In this document: in pieces, positions 41,465-49,245 of the stretch
Numbering within the stretch: position 1 is the first letter of the stretch
Layout of the letters: the number at the start of each line of letters is the position of its first letter
Source: Paracholeplasma manati
GTDB taxonomy: Bacteria; Bacillota_I; Bacilli_A; Acholeplasmatales; UBA5453
Direction of reading: 5' to 3'
NCBI RefSeq assembly: GCF_025742995.1
Contig: NZ_JAOVQM010000002.1
Coordinates: forward strand, 124,001-188,000
Length of the DNA stretch: 64,000 nt
Notes under the pieces: model-generated
Database searches by the model: none
What the model was told of the DNA's origin: nothing
What the model saw: the letters and a program-made list of their open reading frames with translations, nothing else
Translations under genes and position numbers: made by a program

Positions 41465-42154
41465 ATGACTATTATTAAAAAAAGATTCTATGTCGAGTTA
41501 TTCATCATCATTAGCAACATCCTAATGATACTTGGATTGTTCGAAGTGAAAATGGACATCATTTTATGGCTATGCCTTCTATTTTGGATCTTACAAATTG
41601 TGTTGATTGGGTTGAACTATGTGTCTAAAAGTATATACAACAATCGAATCGCGATGATAATCACCCATAGCTTGCGTTATGATCCTGTGATACCTAAACC
41701 GAAATCAATCGATGGTATGAATCAATATAGAACACGGTTTAGTACATTAAGAAATTATGTTATCCCTCCAGAGACTAATAGTAAACTCTCATCATTAACC
41801 TACCCATTAAGACAAAGTTTTAGATTTTTTACCCTAAGAATCACATTTGTTTCATTTTTCTTGGTGGTTGGAATTGTCTTAATATTATTTTCTAGCAATC
41901 CTTTACCAAGTATATACTTGAATGAATTTTGGATTCTACCTGCAGTATTTATTGGTAGATATGGTGTGATTACTGTGTTCATTTTGATTTTGAGTTACTT
42001 TGATATAAACCAAGCCATTCAAGAAGATGATCGGATTTATTTGGTCTTGACATCTGTTATTCTCAATAAGAAAAATAGACCGGAAGAACTCATTACTGGA
42101 TTTTATGAACATATGCACAATATATATAAAGTAGTTCGATACGACTTTGAGTAA
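41465..42154 (+). CDS. Putative immunity protein, four-helix membrane protein
   Basis: 229 residues, unnamed. Four transmembrane helices in two pairs (about 10-28, 31-52, 122-142 and 150-178), with a soluble loop between the pairs and a cytosolic-type C-terminal part. Strong ribosome site TGGAGGTTTACTA. It follows a tip remnant; membrane location suits a defence against membrane-acting tips. Alternatively it is an unrelated cargo membrane protein. Confidence 0.55.
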   Translation: MTIIKKRFYVELFIIISNILMILGLFEVKMDIILWLCLLFWILQIVLIGLNYVSKSIYNNRIAMIITHSLRYDPVIPKPKSIDGMNQYRTRFSTLRNYVIPPETNSKLSSLTYPLRQSFRFFTLRITFVSFFLVVGIVLILFSSNPLPSIYLNEFWILPAVFIGRYGVITVFILILSYFDINQAIQEDDRIYLVLTSVILNKKNRPEELITGFYEHMHNIYKVVRYDFE

Positions 42155-42202
42155 ATGCATTCATTATAAAAGTTAATTGCAAAATTAGAGGAGATATAAT
42201 TA

Positions 42203-42640
42203 ATGAAAAAATCTTTCATCACCGATAAATACGGGTTACAAATGTTCATTCTCAACATCATCCTTGTGATTTATATCGCTTGTAATACGATTTATTTCTA
42301 TTATCAAGGTGATTCTGATAGAACATTACTGATGGGTTTATCACTGGTTTTATTGTCCGTGCCTTTGGTTATTCTCCTCTTATTTTATCCTTTAAGTTTA
42401 TCAACAGTTGACATCGATCATAATAACATCACGGTAAAAAGTTATGGGAAATTGGTATTGAACTTGGAATGGTCAGAAATACATACCATCACCGATATTA
42501 AAAAAGGACATGCTAAATATTTGATATTTACAGGACAAAATAATCAAACCATAAAAATAACCTACAGTGTGAACGTAATAAATCATATAATGTCGGTATG
42601 TAAAAACCAGCATGTACTAGATCAAATCAATAAATTGTGA
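42203..42640 (+). CDS. Putative immunity protein, two-helix membrane protein with PH-like domain
   Basis: 145 residues: two helices (about 11-33 and 41-63), then STVDIDHNNITVKSYGKLVL and WSEIHTITDI, a pattern close to bacterial PH-like domains. Same plan as the leftward genes at 32456 and 33135. Ribosome site AGAGGAGATATAATTA. No tip remnant is seen in the 48-base gap upstream. Last gene of the island, followed by a strong bidirectional terminator. Confidence 0.6.
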   Translation: MKKSFITDKYGLQMFILNIILVIYIACNTIYFYYQGDSDRTLLMGLSLVLLSVPLVILLLFYPLSLSTVDIDHNNITVKSYGKLVLNLEWSEIHTITDIKKGHAKYLIFTGQNNQTIKITYSVNVINHIMSVCKNQHVLDQINKL

Positions 42641-42662
42641 TAGATACAAATAGTTAGCAATA

Positions 42663-42703
42663 AAAACCACCTCCATATCATATTTTGATTTGGAGGTGGT
42701 TTT
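42663..42703. terminator. Bidirectional terminator at the right edge of the island
   Basis: AAAACCACCTCCA and TGGAGGTGGTTTT form a 13-bp stem; A and T flanks suit both the island gene and pepT. Confidence 0.85.
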
Positions 42704-42716
42704 ATCATAGGTTTAA

Positions 42717-43928
42717 TTATTTTGAAATGAGTTTAATGATTTCGATCATCACGTCAACGGCCTGTTCCATTTGATTGATGCTAGCGAATTCAAAACGACC
42801 ATGGAAGTTAAATCCACCGGTGCCTAAGTTTGGACAAGGTAGACCCATGAATGTTAATCGCGCACCGTCGGTACCGCCGCGAATCGCTTCACAATGTGGC
42901 GTTAATCCGACATTGGTTATCGCTTGTTTAGCGAGTTCGACTGGAGACATATCGTGTTTCAATACCTCTAACATATTGAAATAGCTATCGGTAATCTTTA
43001 AGCTAACAGCTTCATAACCATATTTATCATTCATAAAGGCGACGACGCGTTTGAAGTCGTCTTTTTGTTTGTTGAATTTAACCATATCGTGGTTACGAAT
43101 GATGTAGGATAGTTTCGCAAATTCAACTGACCCTTCAGTATTGCTTAAGTGGTTGAACCCTTCATATCCTTCAGTGTAAGCAGGATTATCAAATACAGGC
43201 AAAAGACTGTGGAATTCAAATGCGAGGTGTTGAGCGTTAATCATCTTAAGCTTCGCAGCCCCTGGGTGAATGGATTTTCCGACAAATGAAACTCTAGCAG
43301 ATGCTGCATTAAAGTTTTCATATTCAATGCCACCAATCAGAGACCCATCTGCGGTATAAGCGAATTTGGCTTTGAAGAAGTTTAAGTCGAATAAATCTGC
43401 CCCACGGCCGATTTCTTCATCGGGTGTAAACCCAATGTAGATATCCCCATGTTCAAATGGGTGTAAGGTCATGATTTCAACCATGGCCATGATTTCTGCA
43501 ACCCCTGCTTTATCATCAGCACCCAGCAAAGTATTACCGTCGGTGACGACCAAGTCATCGCCGACCACGTGTTTTAAAGCTGTAAATTTTTGTGGGTCCA
43601 TGGATAAGGTCTCATTGAGTTGAATGACTCCGCCATCGTAATTCTTAATGATACGCGGGTTCACGTGTGCGCCTGGCGCGTCAGGTGAGGTGTCCATGTG
43701 TGCGATGAAACCAATCGGTGTAATGTTTCTTTGACTATTGGATGGGATTAAACCATACACATAGCCGTGTTGATCCATATAAGCATTATTTACACCCAGT
43801 TCTAATAATTCTTTAACCAATAGGTGTCCTAAGTCCTTTTGTTTTAACGTAGAAGGACAAGACTCTACTTCAGGGTCAGATTGTGTATCTATTTTGACAT
43901 AAGTTAAAAAGCGATTTAATAAGTTCAT
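42717..43928 (-). CDS. pepT: Peptidase T (tripeptide aminopeptidase)
   Basis: Cytosolic dizinc M20 peptidase that removes the N-terminal residue of tripeptides. 403 residues. Metal and catalytic motifs are HMDTSPDAPG (about 79-88), GADDKAGVAEIMA (about 139-151), TPDEEIGRGAD (about 174-184) and the late GGTDGARLTFMGLPCPNLGT-type segment with the bridging residues. Ribosome site AAGGAGGTTATC. Together with pepF and the M32 carboxypeptidase it indicates growth on imported peptides. Divergent from the small-gene/ABC exporter operon. Confidence 0.96.
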   Translation of the reverse strand: MNLLNRFLTYVKIDTQSDPEVESCPSTLKQKDLGHLLVKELLELGVNNAYMDQHGYVYGLIPSNSQRNITPIGFIAHMDTSPDAPGAHVNPRIIKNYDGGVIQLNETLSMDPQKFTALKHVVGDDLVVTDGNTLLGADDKAGVAEIMAMVEIMTLHPFEHGDIYIGFTPDEEIGRGADLFDLNFFKAKFAYTADGSLIGGIEYENFNAASARVSFVGKSIHPGAAKLKMINAQHLAFEFHSLLPVFDNPAYTEGYEGFNHLSNTEGSVEFAKLSYIIRNHDMVKFNKQKDDFKRVVAFMNDKYGYEAVSLKITDSYFNMLEVLKHDMSPVELAKQAITNVGLTPHCEAIRGGTDGARLTFMGLPCPNLGTGGFNFHGRFEFASINQMEQAVDVMIEIIKLISK

Positions 43929-43948
43929 GTTGATAACCTCCTTGTTTT

Positions 43949-43954
43949 ATTATA
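43949..43954 (-). promoter_or_regulatory. -10 box of the pepT promoter
   Basis: TATAAT on the minus strand, 20 bases before the start; the -35 (ATGTCA, 17-base spacer) is weak. Confidence 0.45.
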
Positions 43955-44009
43955 ATACAAATTTGGGTTTTTGACATACAAACACTCAAAACTCAAAAAT
44001 ATTGAAGTT

Positions 44010-44086
44010 AAAATCATAAAAATCAATTTAATCAACCCTAAAATCAATAAAATCAATATCAAAATTAAAAATATTTATTAAAAGTG
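44010..44086 (+). promoter_or_regulatory. Phased A-tract region upstream of the exporter operon
   Basis: AAAATCA-like elements recur at roughly 9-12 base intervals (ATCA at 44013, 44022, 44031, 44043, 44052, 44058), ending just before the -35 box. Such phasing produces curved DNA or an UP element; it could instead be a repeated operator. Confidence 0.4.
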
Positions 44087-44115
44087 TTGACAACATTGAT
44101 TAGGGGTAGTATTAT
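44087..44115 (+). promoter_or_regulatory. Promoter of the small-gene/ABC exporter operon
   Basis: TTGACA (44087-44092), 17-base spacer, TATTAT (44110-44115): one of the best sigma-70-type promoters in the window. Confidence 0.75.
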
Positions 44116-44134
44116 ATGGGTGTAGGTGATGAAA

Positions 44135-44488
44135 ATGAAAAAGAAAAAAGCACTCGCACTTGTAGAAAGCGGACAAATTTCTGTAGGTGCCTACTTAGAT
44201 TTCAGAGAAAAAGCGTTAAGCAAACCGTACAAATTTAAACCAGCGCGCGGATTTAGATTGGTATTTCTAAAAGGCAATCTCTTATTTCTAACACCGAAGA
44301 TCCCGTTTTGGACATTCCGTTTCTTAGGGACATTCATCAAACGCATTCCAACCGGGGATCAAGTACAGTTTGAGTCATTCAATATCAATGACCTCATCCC
44401 TCTATTAAAGACGATTGGTAAAAACAATCGACTCATTGGGGTGGAATCCCCCAAAGAAAACTTCCTATTTGAAATATGGGGCGTTTAG
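44135..44488 (+). CDS. Small basic protein with SHOCT-like motif, operon gene 1
   Basis: 117 residues, unnamed. The N-terminus KKKALALVESGQISVGAYLDFREKAL carries the short helix-turn-helix-like motif also found in the next three genes. The middle is basic and hydrophobic (RLVFLKGNLLFLTPKIPFW) and could touch the membrane; a conserved-looking NDLIPLLKTIGKNNRL follows. ATG at 44135 behind AGGTGAT is preferred over GTG/ATG at 44126/44129, which lie in the ribosome site. First gene after the promoter; likely a local regulator or membrane-stress adaptor. Confidence 0.65.
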   Translation: MKKKKALALVESGQISVGAYLDFREKALSKPYKFKPARGFRLVFLKGNLLFLTPKIPFWTFRFLGTFIKRIPTGDQVQFESFNINDLIPLLKTIGKNNRLIGVESPKENFLFEIWGV

Positions 44489-44500
44489 AAAGGAATACAC

Positions 44501-44869
44501 ATGAGAGACATAACCAAAGCATTTGAACTCATTGGTGCAGACTTAGTCGTCACCGAAATTCAAAGTAAAAAGAAAGACATTACCGTCAGAGGTGAGTTCC
44601 AATTATCGAAGTTTGATTACCTCACCAAAGAACAACAATATTTCATCGAAGTCTTCATCAAAAACCAAGGGAACATCAAACAAATTGAAAAAGAACTTGG
44701 CATCTCATACCCAACCGTTAAAAAGAGCTTAGAAGAAGTCACCCAAGCGTTAGGGTATAAAGTAGAAGACTCGAAAGACGATGAAAAACGCATCGAAATC
44801 TTCGAACGTATTCGTAAAGGCGAACTCACCATCGAAGAGGCAGAAGCACAACTTAAGAAACTCAAATAG
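44501..44869 (+). CDS. DUF2089-like helix-turn-helix protein, operon gene 2
   Basis: 122 residues similar to DUF2089-type putative regulators. A helix-turn-helix is visible in IKQIEKELGISYPTVKKSLEEV (about 66-87), preceded by LTKEQQYFIEVFIKNQGN. The C-terminus ERIRKGELTIEEAEAQLKKL repeats the operon's SHOCT-like motif. GAAAGGAATAC precedes the ATG. Probably a DNA-binding regulator of this operon; target is inferred. Confidence 0.75.
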   Translation: MRDITKAFELIGADLVVTEIQSKKKDITVRGEFQLSKFDYLTKEQQYFIEVFIKNQGNIKQIEKELGISYPTVKKSLEEVTQALGYKVEDSKDDEKRIEIFERIRKGELTIEEAEAQLKKLK

Positions 44870-44880
44870 AGGCTTAAATC

Positions 44881-45006
44881 ATGGGACACGTTAAATTATA
44901 CGATCTAGTGATTAGAGGGGAAATTACACCCAAAGAAGCCGTGACCATCATTAAAAACAAGGAGACCAATTATGAACGACAAATTAAGAATATTAGAAAT
45001 GCTTAA
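44881..45006 (+). CDS. 41-residue SHOCT-like mini-protein, operon gene 3
   Basis: A 41-codon frame with GAGG 8 bases before the ATG. It is almost only the shared motif (LYDLVIRGEITPKEAVTIIK) plus a basic tail, and its end overlaps the next gene by 35 bases in another frame. Conservation of the motif across four consecutive genes argues that this is real. Confidence 0.6.
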   Translation: MGHVKLYDLVIRGEITPKEAVTIIKNKETNYERQIKNIRNA

Positions 45007-45358
45007 AGAAGGCATCATCTCAATCGATGAAGCAGACAGATTATTAAAAGCACTTGAAAAAGAACCAGATAATGCGAAAGTCGAAGTTTTAGTGCCTAAA
45101 TACAAGACCGATCCAAAGAACTTGATGTTTAAAGTCAGAATCTTATCATCCGATGGTGATAAAGTAAATATCAATATTCCAGTAAAATTTGCGAAAACTG
45201 CCTTAAAGAGTGGTAAAATTAATTTCAGTGGTAAGTCTGATGTGATGGAAAACATCGACATCGATGCCATCTTAGAAATGATCGAAGAAGGCGCTGTCGG
45301 CGACTTAGTCGATATCACTTCCGCGGACGGTGACGTGGTTAAAATCTGCATCGAATAA
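44972..45358 (+). CDS. YvlB-like protein with N-terminal SHOCT-like domain, operon gene 4
   Basis: 128 residues. Residues 1-29 (RILEMLKEGIISIDEADRLL) match the N-terminal domain of Bacillus YvlB-type proteins; the rest is a beta-rich domain (LMFKVRILSSDGDKVNINIP) with a late acidic GDLVDITSADGDVVKICIE. No signal peptide or membrane helix. Ribosome site AAGGAGACCAATT. Ends 22 bases before the ABC transporter gene, so it is likely cotranscribed and may sense or relay envelope stress. Confidence 0.75.
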   Translation: MNDKLRILEMLKEGIISIDEADRLLKALEKEPDNAKVEVLVPKYKTDPKNLMFKVRILSSDGDKVNINIPVKFAKTALKSGKINFSGKSDVMENIDIDAILEMIEEGAVGDLVDITSADGDVVKICIE

Positions 45359-45380
45359 TTTAAGAAACTAGGTATAGCAT

Positions 45381-47126
45381 ATGATTTTTGGAAAACACAT
45401 CAATAAGTACTATCTCAAGTACGCCATCCCGATGATTTTAGGTGTCATCGCCTTATTATATGTGGATTATGTGCAAGTCGAAATTCCAAGAATCTTTGCG
45501 GGTATCATCGATAAACTCAGAGAAAGCACATTAACAAACACAATCTTAAACGAGTCTGTTCTCAGACTCGTTTGGATTGTTTTAATTATGGTGGTTGGCC
45601 GTGTTTTATGGCGTGTATTTGTCTTTGGTTCTGCGAGATTCATTGAACATGATTTGCGTATGAGCATGTTTTTACACGCTGAAGCCCTCGGTGTGGATTT
45701 TTATAAAGAACATAAAGTTGGTGGGTTGATGACCCACTTCATCAATGACCTTGAGGCCATCAGACAAGCGTTTGGTCCAGGGATTTTAATGTTGTTTGAC
45801 TCACTGTTCTTAGGTACCATCGTCATCATTCGTATGACACAACTCTCTAGAGAAATGACGCTCATCGCTGTCATTCCACTCGCATTGATGGGTGTGGTCG
45901 CGATGTTCATCATCAAGAAGATGAGAATGAAATATAAGCTCAGACAAGATTCATTCGAACACATGAGTGATTTTACCCAAGAATCCTTTTCAGGTATCAA
46001 TGTCATTCGTGCCTTTGTCAAAGAAGTGAAAGAAGCGGTGTTCTTCGCAGAGAAAAACGACGACTTTTATAAGAAACACGTCGACTTTGTAAAAACGATG
46101 ATTTTAATCAACATCGTCATCACTGTATTCATCAACTTGACGATTTTAACGATCATCGCCTATGGGGCATGGATCGCGATCACATCCGATTTTACCCCAG
46201 GGATGTTGACCGAATACTTCACCCTGTTTACCACCCTCATTTGGCCAGTCATGGCCTTATCACAGTTCGCATCGATCCGCAGCCAAGCTGTCGCGAGCTA
46301 CAAACGTATTCAAACGTTTATGGGTGCGAAAGTATCGGTTAAAGACGAAAAAAACGTCAAACCGAATCAAACCTTGTCGGGTCGTATCACGTTCAAACAC
46401 TTGGATTTCGCTTATCCAGATGACCCTGAACGACAAATTTTAAACGATATTTCTGTTTCGATTGAAAAAGGTGAAATGGTCGGTGTCCTTGGACGTACCG
46501 GTAGTGGTAAGAGTACCTTCGTCGATTTATTATTAAGATTATATAATGTTAAGTCAGACGCGCTTTATTTGGATGACCATGACATCATGTCTTTATCTAT
46601 CCATAATGTCAGAGATCAAATTGCTTATGTACCTCAAGATAACTTTTTGTTCTCGGACACCATATTGAATAACATCGGTTTTTCTGAACCATCGATGCCG
46701 GAAGAAAAAGCCAGCTATTATGCAAGACTCGCCGATGTCCATGATAACATCATCGATTTTACCCACGGGTATCAAACCGAAATTGGTGAACGTGGGGTCA
46801 CTTTATCTGGGGGTCAAAAACAACGCATCTCGATCGCTAGAGCACTGGCGAAAGACGCACCCATCCTCATTTTAGATGATTCTGTGTCCGCGGTAGATAC
46901 CAAAACAGAAGAATCCATCATCAAGCATTTAGAAGAAATCAGACAAGGCAAAACCACCATCGTCATTGCGCATCGCATATCGACCATCAGAAAGATGGAT
47001 AAGATCATTTTATTAGACCAAGGTCATCTGTTAGACGTCGGGTCACATGAAGACTTATTAAAGCGCAATGCCTTATATCAAGAGATGGTTCGAAAACAAG
47101 AATTAGAACATATGGTGGAGGGATAG
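45381..47126 (+). CDS. Heterodimeric ABC exporter subunit with degenerate Walker B
   Basis: 581-residue half-transporter: six membrane helices (about 14-300) and an ATPase domain with Walker A GRTGSGKST (about 374-382), Q-loop VPQDNFLF, signature LSGGQKQR and Walker B ILILDDSVSAVD. The catalytic Glu after Walker B is Asp here, the mark of the degenerate-site subunit in exporters such as BmrCD, LmrCD and TM287/288. The next gene supplies the other half. Expected to export drugs, peptides or lipids. Ribosome site is weak; it may depend on coupling to the upstream small gene. Confidence 0.93.
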   Translation: MIFGKHINKYYLKYAIPMILGVIALLYVDYVQVEIPRIFAGIIDKLRESTLTNTILNESVLRLVWIVLIMVVGRVLWRVFVFGSARFIEHDLRMSMFLHAEALGVDFYKEHKVGGLMTHFINDLEAIRQAFGPGILMLFDSLFLGTIVIIRMTQLSREMTLIAVIPLALMGVVAMFIIKKMRMKYKLRQDSFEHMSDFTQESFSGINVIRAFVKEVKEAVFFAEKNDDFYKKHVDFVKTMILINIVITVFINLTILTIIAYGAWIAITSDFTPGMLTEYFTLFTTLIWPVMALSQFASIRSQAVASYKRIQTFMGAKVSVKDEKNVKPNQTLSGRITFKHLDFAYPDDPERQILNDISVSIEKGEMVGVLGRTGSGKSTFVDLLLRLYNVKSDALYLDDHDIMSLSIHNVRDQIAYVPQDNFLFSDTILNNIGFSEPSMPEEKASYYARLADVHDNIIDFTHGYQTEIGERGVTLSGGQKQRISIARALAKDAPILILDDSVSAVDTKTEESIIKHLEEIRQGKTTIVIAHRISTIRKMDKIILLDQGHLLDVGSHEDLLKRNALYQEMVRKQELEHMVEG

Positions 47127-47127
47127 T

Positions 47128-48933
47128 ATGAAAGACTTTAAAGAAAATACAATCACCAAAACCGACTGGCAAATCGTCAAACGATTGGTCAGTTATGCAA
47201 AACCATTTCAAAAGAATTTCATCATCGCTTCGTTGATGATGATCTTAGATGTCGCAGCCTCCTCGATTGGACCGATTCTCATTGGGTATACCATTCAAAT
47301 CATCGATAGCAATCAAAGCGTTTCGGATAAGATGTTCAACTTCTTATGGATATCGATTTTATTCTTAGGCATCGTGATTGGGGTTTCCTTCATCATTTAT
47401 TATCAAAACTGGCTCTTACAAGAAGCGGGTCAAAAGATTGTCTACGGCATTCGTAAAAATGTATTCAACCATATCCATACCTTATCAAATGCACAAATCA
47501 ATCAAATCCCTGTAGGTAAATTGGTTACGAGAGTGAATAACGATACCAATACCTTATCAGAAATGTATTCCTCTGTGATTGTCAATTTAATCCGAAACAT
47601 CTTGATGATGATGACCTACTTGATCATCATGTTTGTCATTGATTTTCAAGCCACACTCATCATGTGCTTGGTCTTCCCATTCGTGTTCGTTTCCACCGTA
47701 ATCTTTAGAAAACTATCGCGAAACGCTTATCGAAAAGTAAGAAACAATGTCTCAAACGTCAATGCGTTCTTATCGGAAAACCTCTCGGGTATGAGACTCA
47801 CCCAAATTTTCAATCAAGAAGAAAAGAAGAAACAAGCCTTTACCCTTCAAAGCAAGAAACTCAGAAATTCCTATTTCAATGAACTGATGGTTTTCGCGAT
47901 TTATCGCCCATTGATGTTCTTGTTCTCAATGGCCGCTACCATCACGGTATTATATTATTTTTCAACTTCCATCATTGATATGACACTTGCTGGGGCATCC
48001 ACAGCAAGCATCATCTTAAGGGTCAGTTTACTTGTCATGATGTATCAATACGCGTCACAACTCTTTGAACCGGTTCAACAGCTCGCAGAGCAGTTCAACG
48101 TCTTACAAAGCGCCATGGCATCCTCAGAAAAAATCTTTGACGTCTTGGATACCAAACCAGAGATTGAAGATGAAAATGATTCGATTGAACTTCAAAACTT
48201 TAAAGGTGAAATCGAGTTTAAAAACGTTTGGTTTAAGTATGTTGAAGATGAATGGGTCTTAAAAGATGTGTCCTTTAAAGTCAATCCAAACGATACCGTC
48301 GCTTTTGTTGGCGCAACCGGGTCAGGCAAGACCACCATCATGAGTTTGATTGTGAGAAACTACGACATTCAACAAGGTGAAATCTTGATCGATGGCATCC
48401 CAATCAGACGTATCAAACGTTCTAGTTTAAGAGCACACATTGGTCAAATGCCACAAGATGTGTTCCTATTCACAGGCACCATTCAAAGCAACATCACGTT
48501 AAATGATGAAACCATCTCGAAAGAAAAAGTCATCGAAGCCTCTGAATATGTCGGCGCGAATACGTTTATCGATAAACTTGATGGTACCTATGATCACATG
48601 GTGAGAGAACGCGGAAACAACTTCTCAACAGGTCAAAGACAACTCCTCAGTTTCGCAAGAACTTTGGTCTATGAACCGACGGTGATGATCCTTGATGAAG
48701 CAACCGCGAACATCGACTCTGAAACGGAAGCCTTAATTCAAACATCTTTAGAGAAGATGATGAAGTTATCCACGATGCTGGTGGTTGCACATAGATTATC
48801 CACCATCCAACACGCCGATAAGATTGTTGTCATGCAAAAGGGTGAAATCAAAGAAGCGGGTACACACCAAGCTTTATTAAAACAAAAAGGTTTGTATTAT
48901 CATTTATACGAACTACAATATCAAAAGAAGTAA
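47128..48933 (+). CDS. Heterodimeric ABC exporter subunit with catalytic Walker B
   Basis: 601-residue half-transporter: six membrane helices (about 25-325) and an ATPase domain with Walker A GATGSGKTT (about 389-397), MPQDVFLF, and Walker B VMILDEATANID with intact catalytic Glu. Its signature is FSTGQRQL, a departure from LSGGQ. So one composite ATP site (this Walker B with the partner's LSGGQ) is complete, while the other (partner's Asp with this FSTGQ) is degenerate, as in known heterodimers. GTGGAGGGATAGT precedes the ATG. Last gene of the operon. Confidence 0.93.
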   Translation: MKDFKENTITKTDWQIVKRLVSYAKPFQKNFIIASLMMILDVAASSIGPILIGYTIQIIDSNQSVSDKMFNFLWISILFLGIVIGVSFIIYYQNWLLQEAGQKIVYGIRKNVFNHIHTLSNAQINQIPVGKLVTRVNNDTNTLSEMYSSVIVNLIRNILMMMTYLIIMFVIDFQATLIMCLVFPFVFVSTVIFRKLSRNAYRKVRNNVSNVNAFLSENLSGMRLTQIFNQEEKKKQAFTLQSKKLRNSYFNELMVFAIYRPLMFLFSMAATITVLYYFSTSIIDMTLAGASTASIILRVSLLVMMYQYASQLFEPVQQLAEQFNVLQSAMASSEKIFDVLDTKPEIEDENDSIELQNFKGEIEFKNVWFKYVEDEWVLKDVSFKVNPNDTVAFVGATGSGKTTIMSLIVRNYDIQQGEILIDGIPIRRIKRSSLRAHIGQMPQDVFLFTGTIQSNITLNDETISKEKVIEASEYVGANTFIDKLDGTYDHMVRERGNNFSTGQRQLLSFARTLVYEPTVMILDEATANIDSETEALIQTSLEKMMKLSTMLVVAHRLSTIQHADKIVVMQKGEIKEAGTHQALLKQKGLYYHLYELQYQKK

Positions 48934-48960
48934 TTGTTTTAGTAAGATAAAAAGAATCTA

Positions 48961-49033
48961 AGTGTTATATCCCCTTAAAGTAAACACTACAAATATTGAA
49001 TGTCTGTAGAAGTTTATAAAAAGGGGATTTTTT
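48961..49033 (+). terminator. Terminator with possible alternative folding after the exporter operon
   Basis: ATCCCCTT (48969-48976) pairs with AAGGGGAT (49021-49028), followed by a T run. A second pairing AGTGTT/AACACT (48961-48966 with 48983-48988) encloses the left arm and would compete with it. Confidence 0.5.
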
Positions 49034-49047
49034 CTAATTTATAATAA

Positions 49048-49073
49048 AGGCCAAAACAAGGCCTGATTTTTTT
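49048..49073 (+). terminator. Second terminator after the exporter operon
   Basis: AGGCC and GGCCT pair around AAAACAA, followed by GATTTTTTT. Confidence 0.65.
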
Positions 49074-49245
49074 ATTTATTTACGAATATTTCATCAGTTT
49101 TAGTGATAGTTACAGAGGAAACATTTTTTTAGTTAATTTTTACATAAATACATCTAGTATTAAAAGTTTAGATATGATAGGATTAAAAATAGATTATGTG
49201 TGTAGGTGTACAAGAAGTATTATGTAATTCATGAAGGGAGATATT

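Larger units (their letters stand above)
48934..49245. other. Intergenic region between the exporter operon and the RHS gene
   Basis: 312 A+T-rich bases with two terminator-like structures (48969-49033, 49048-49073) and no gene. The RHS promoter should lie between 49080 and 49230; TATGAT at 49173-49178 is a possible -10 without a good -35. Confidence 0.5.
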
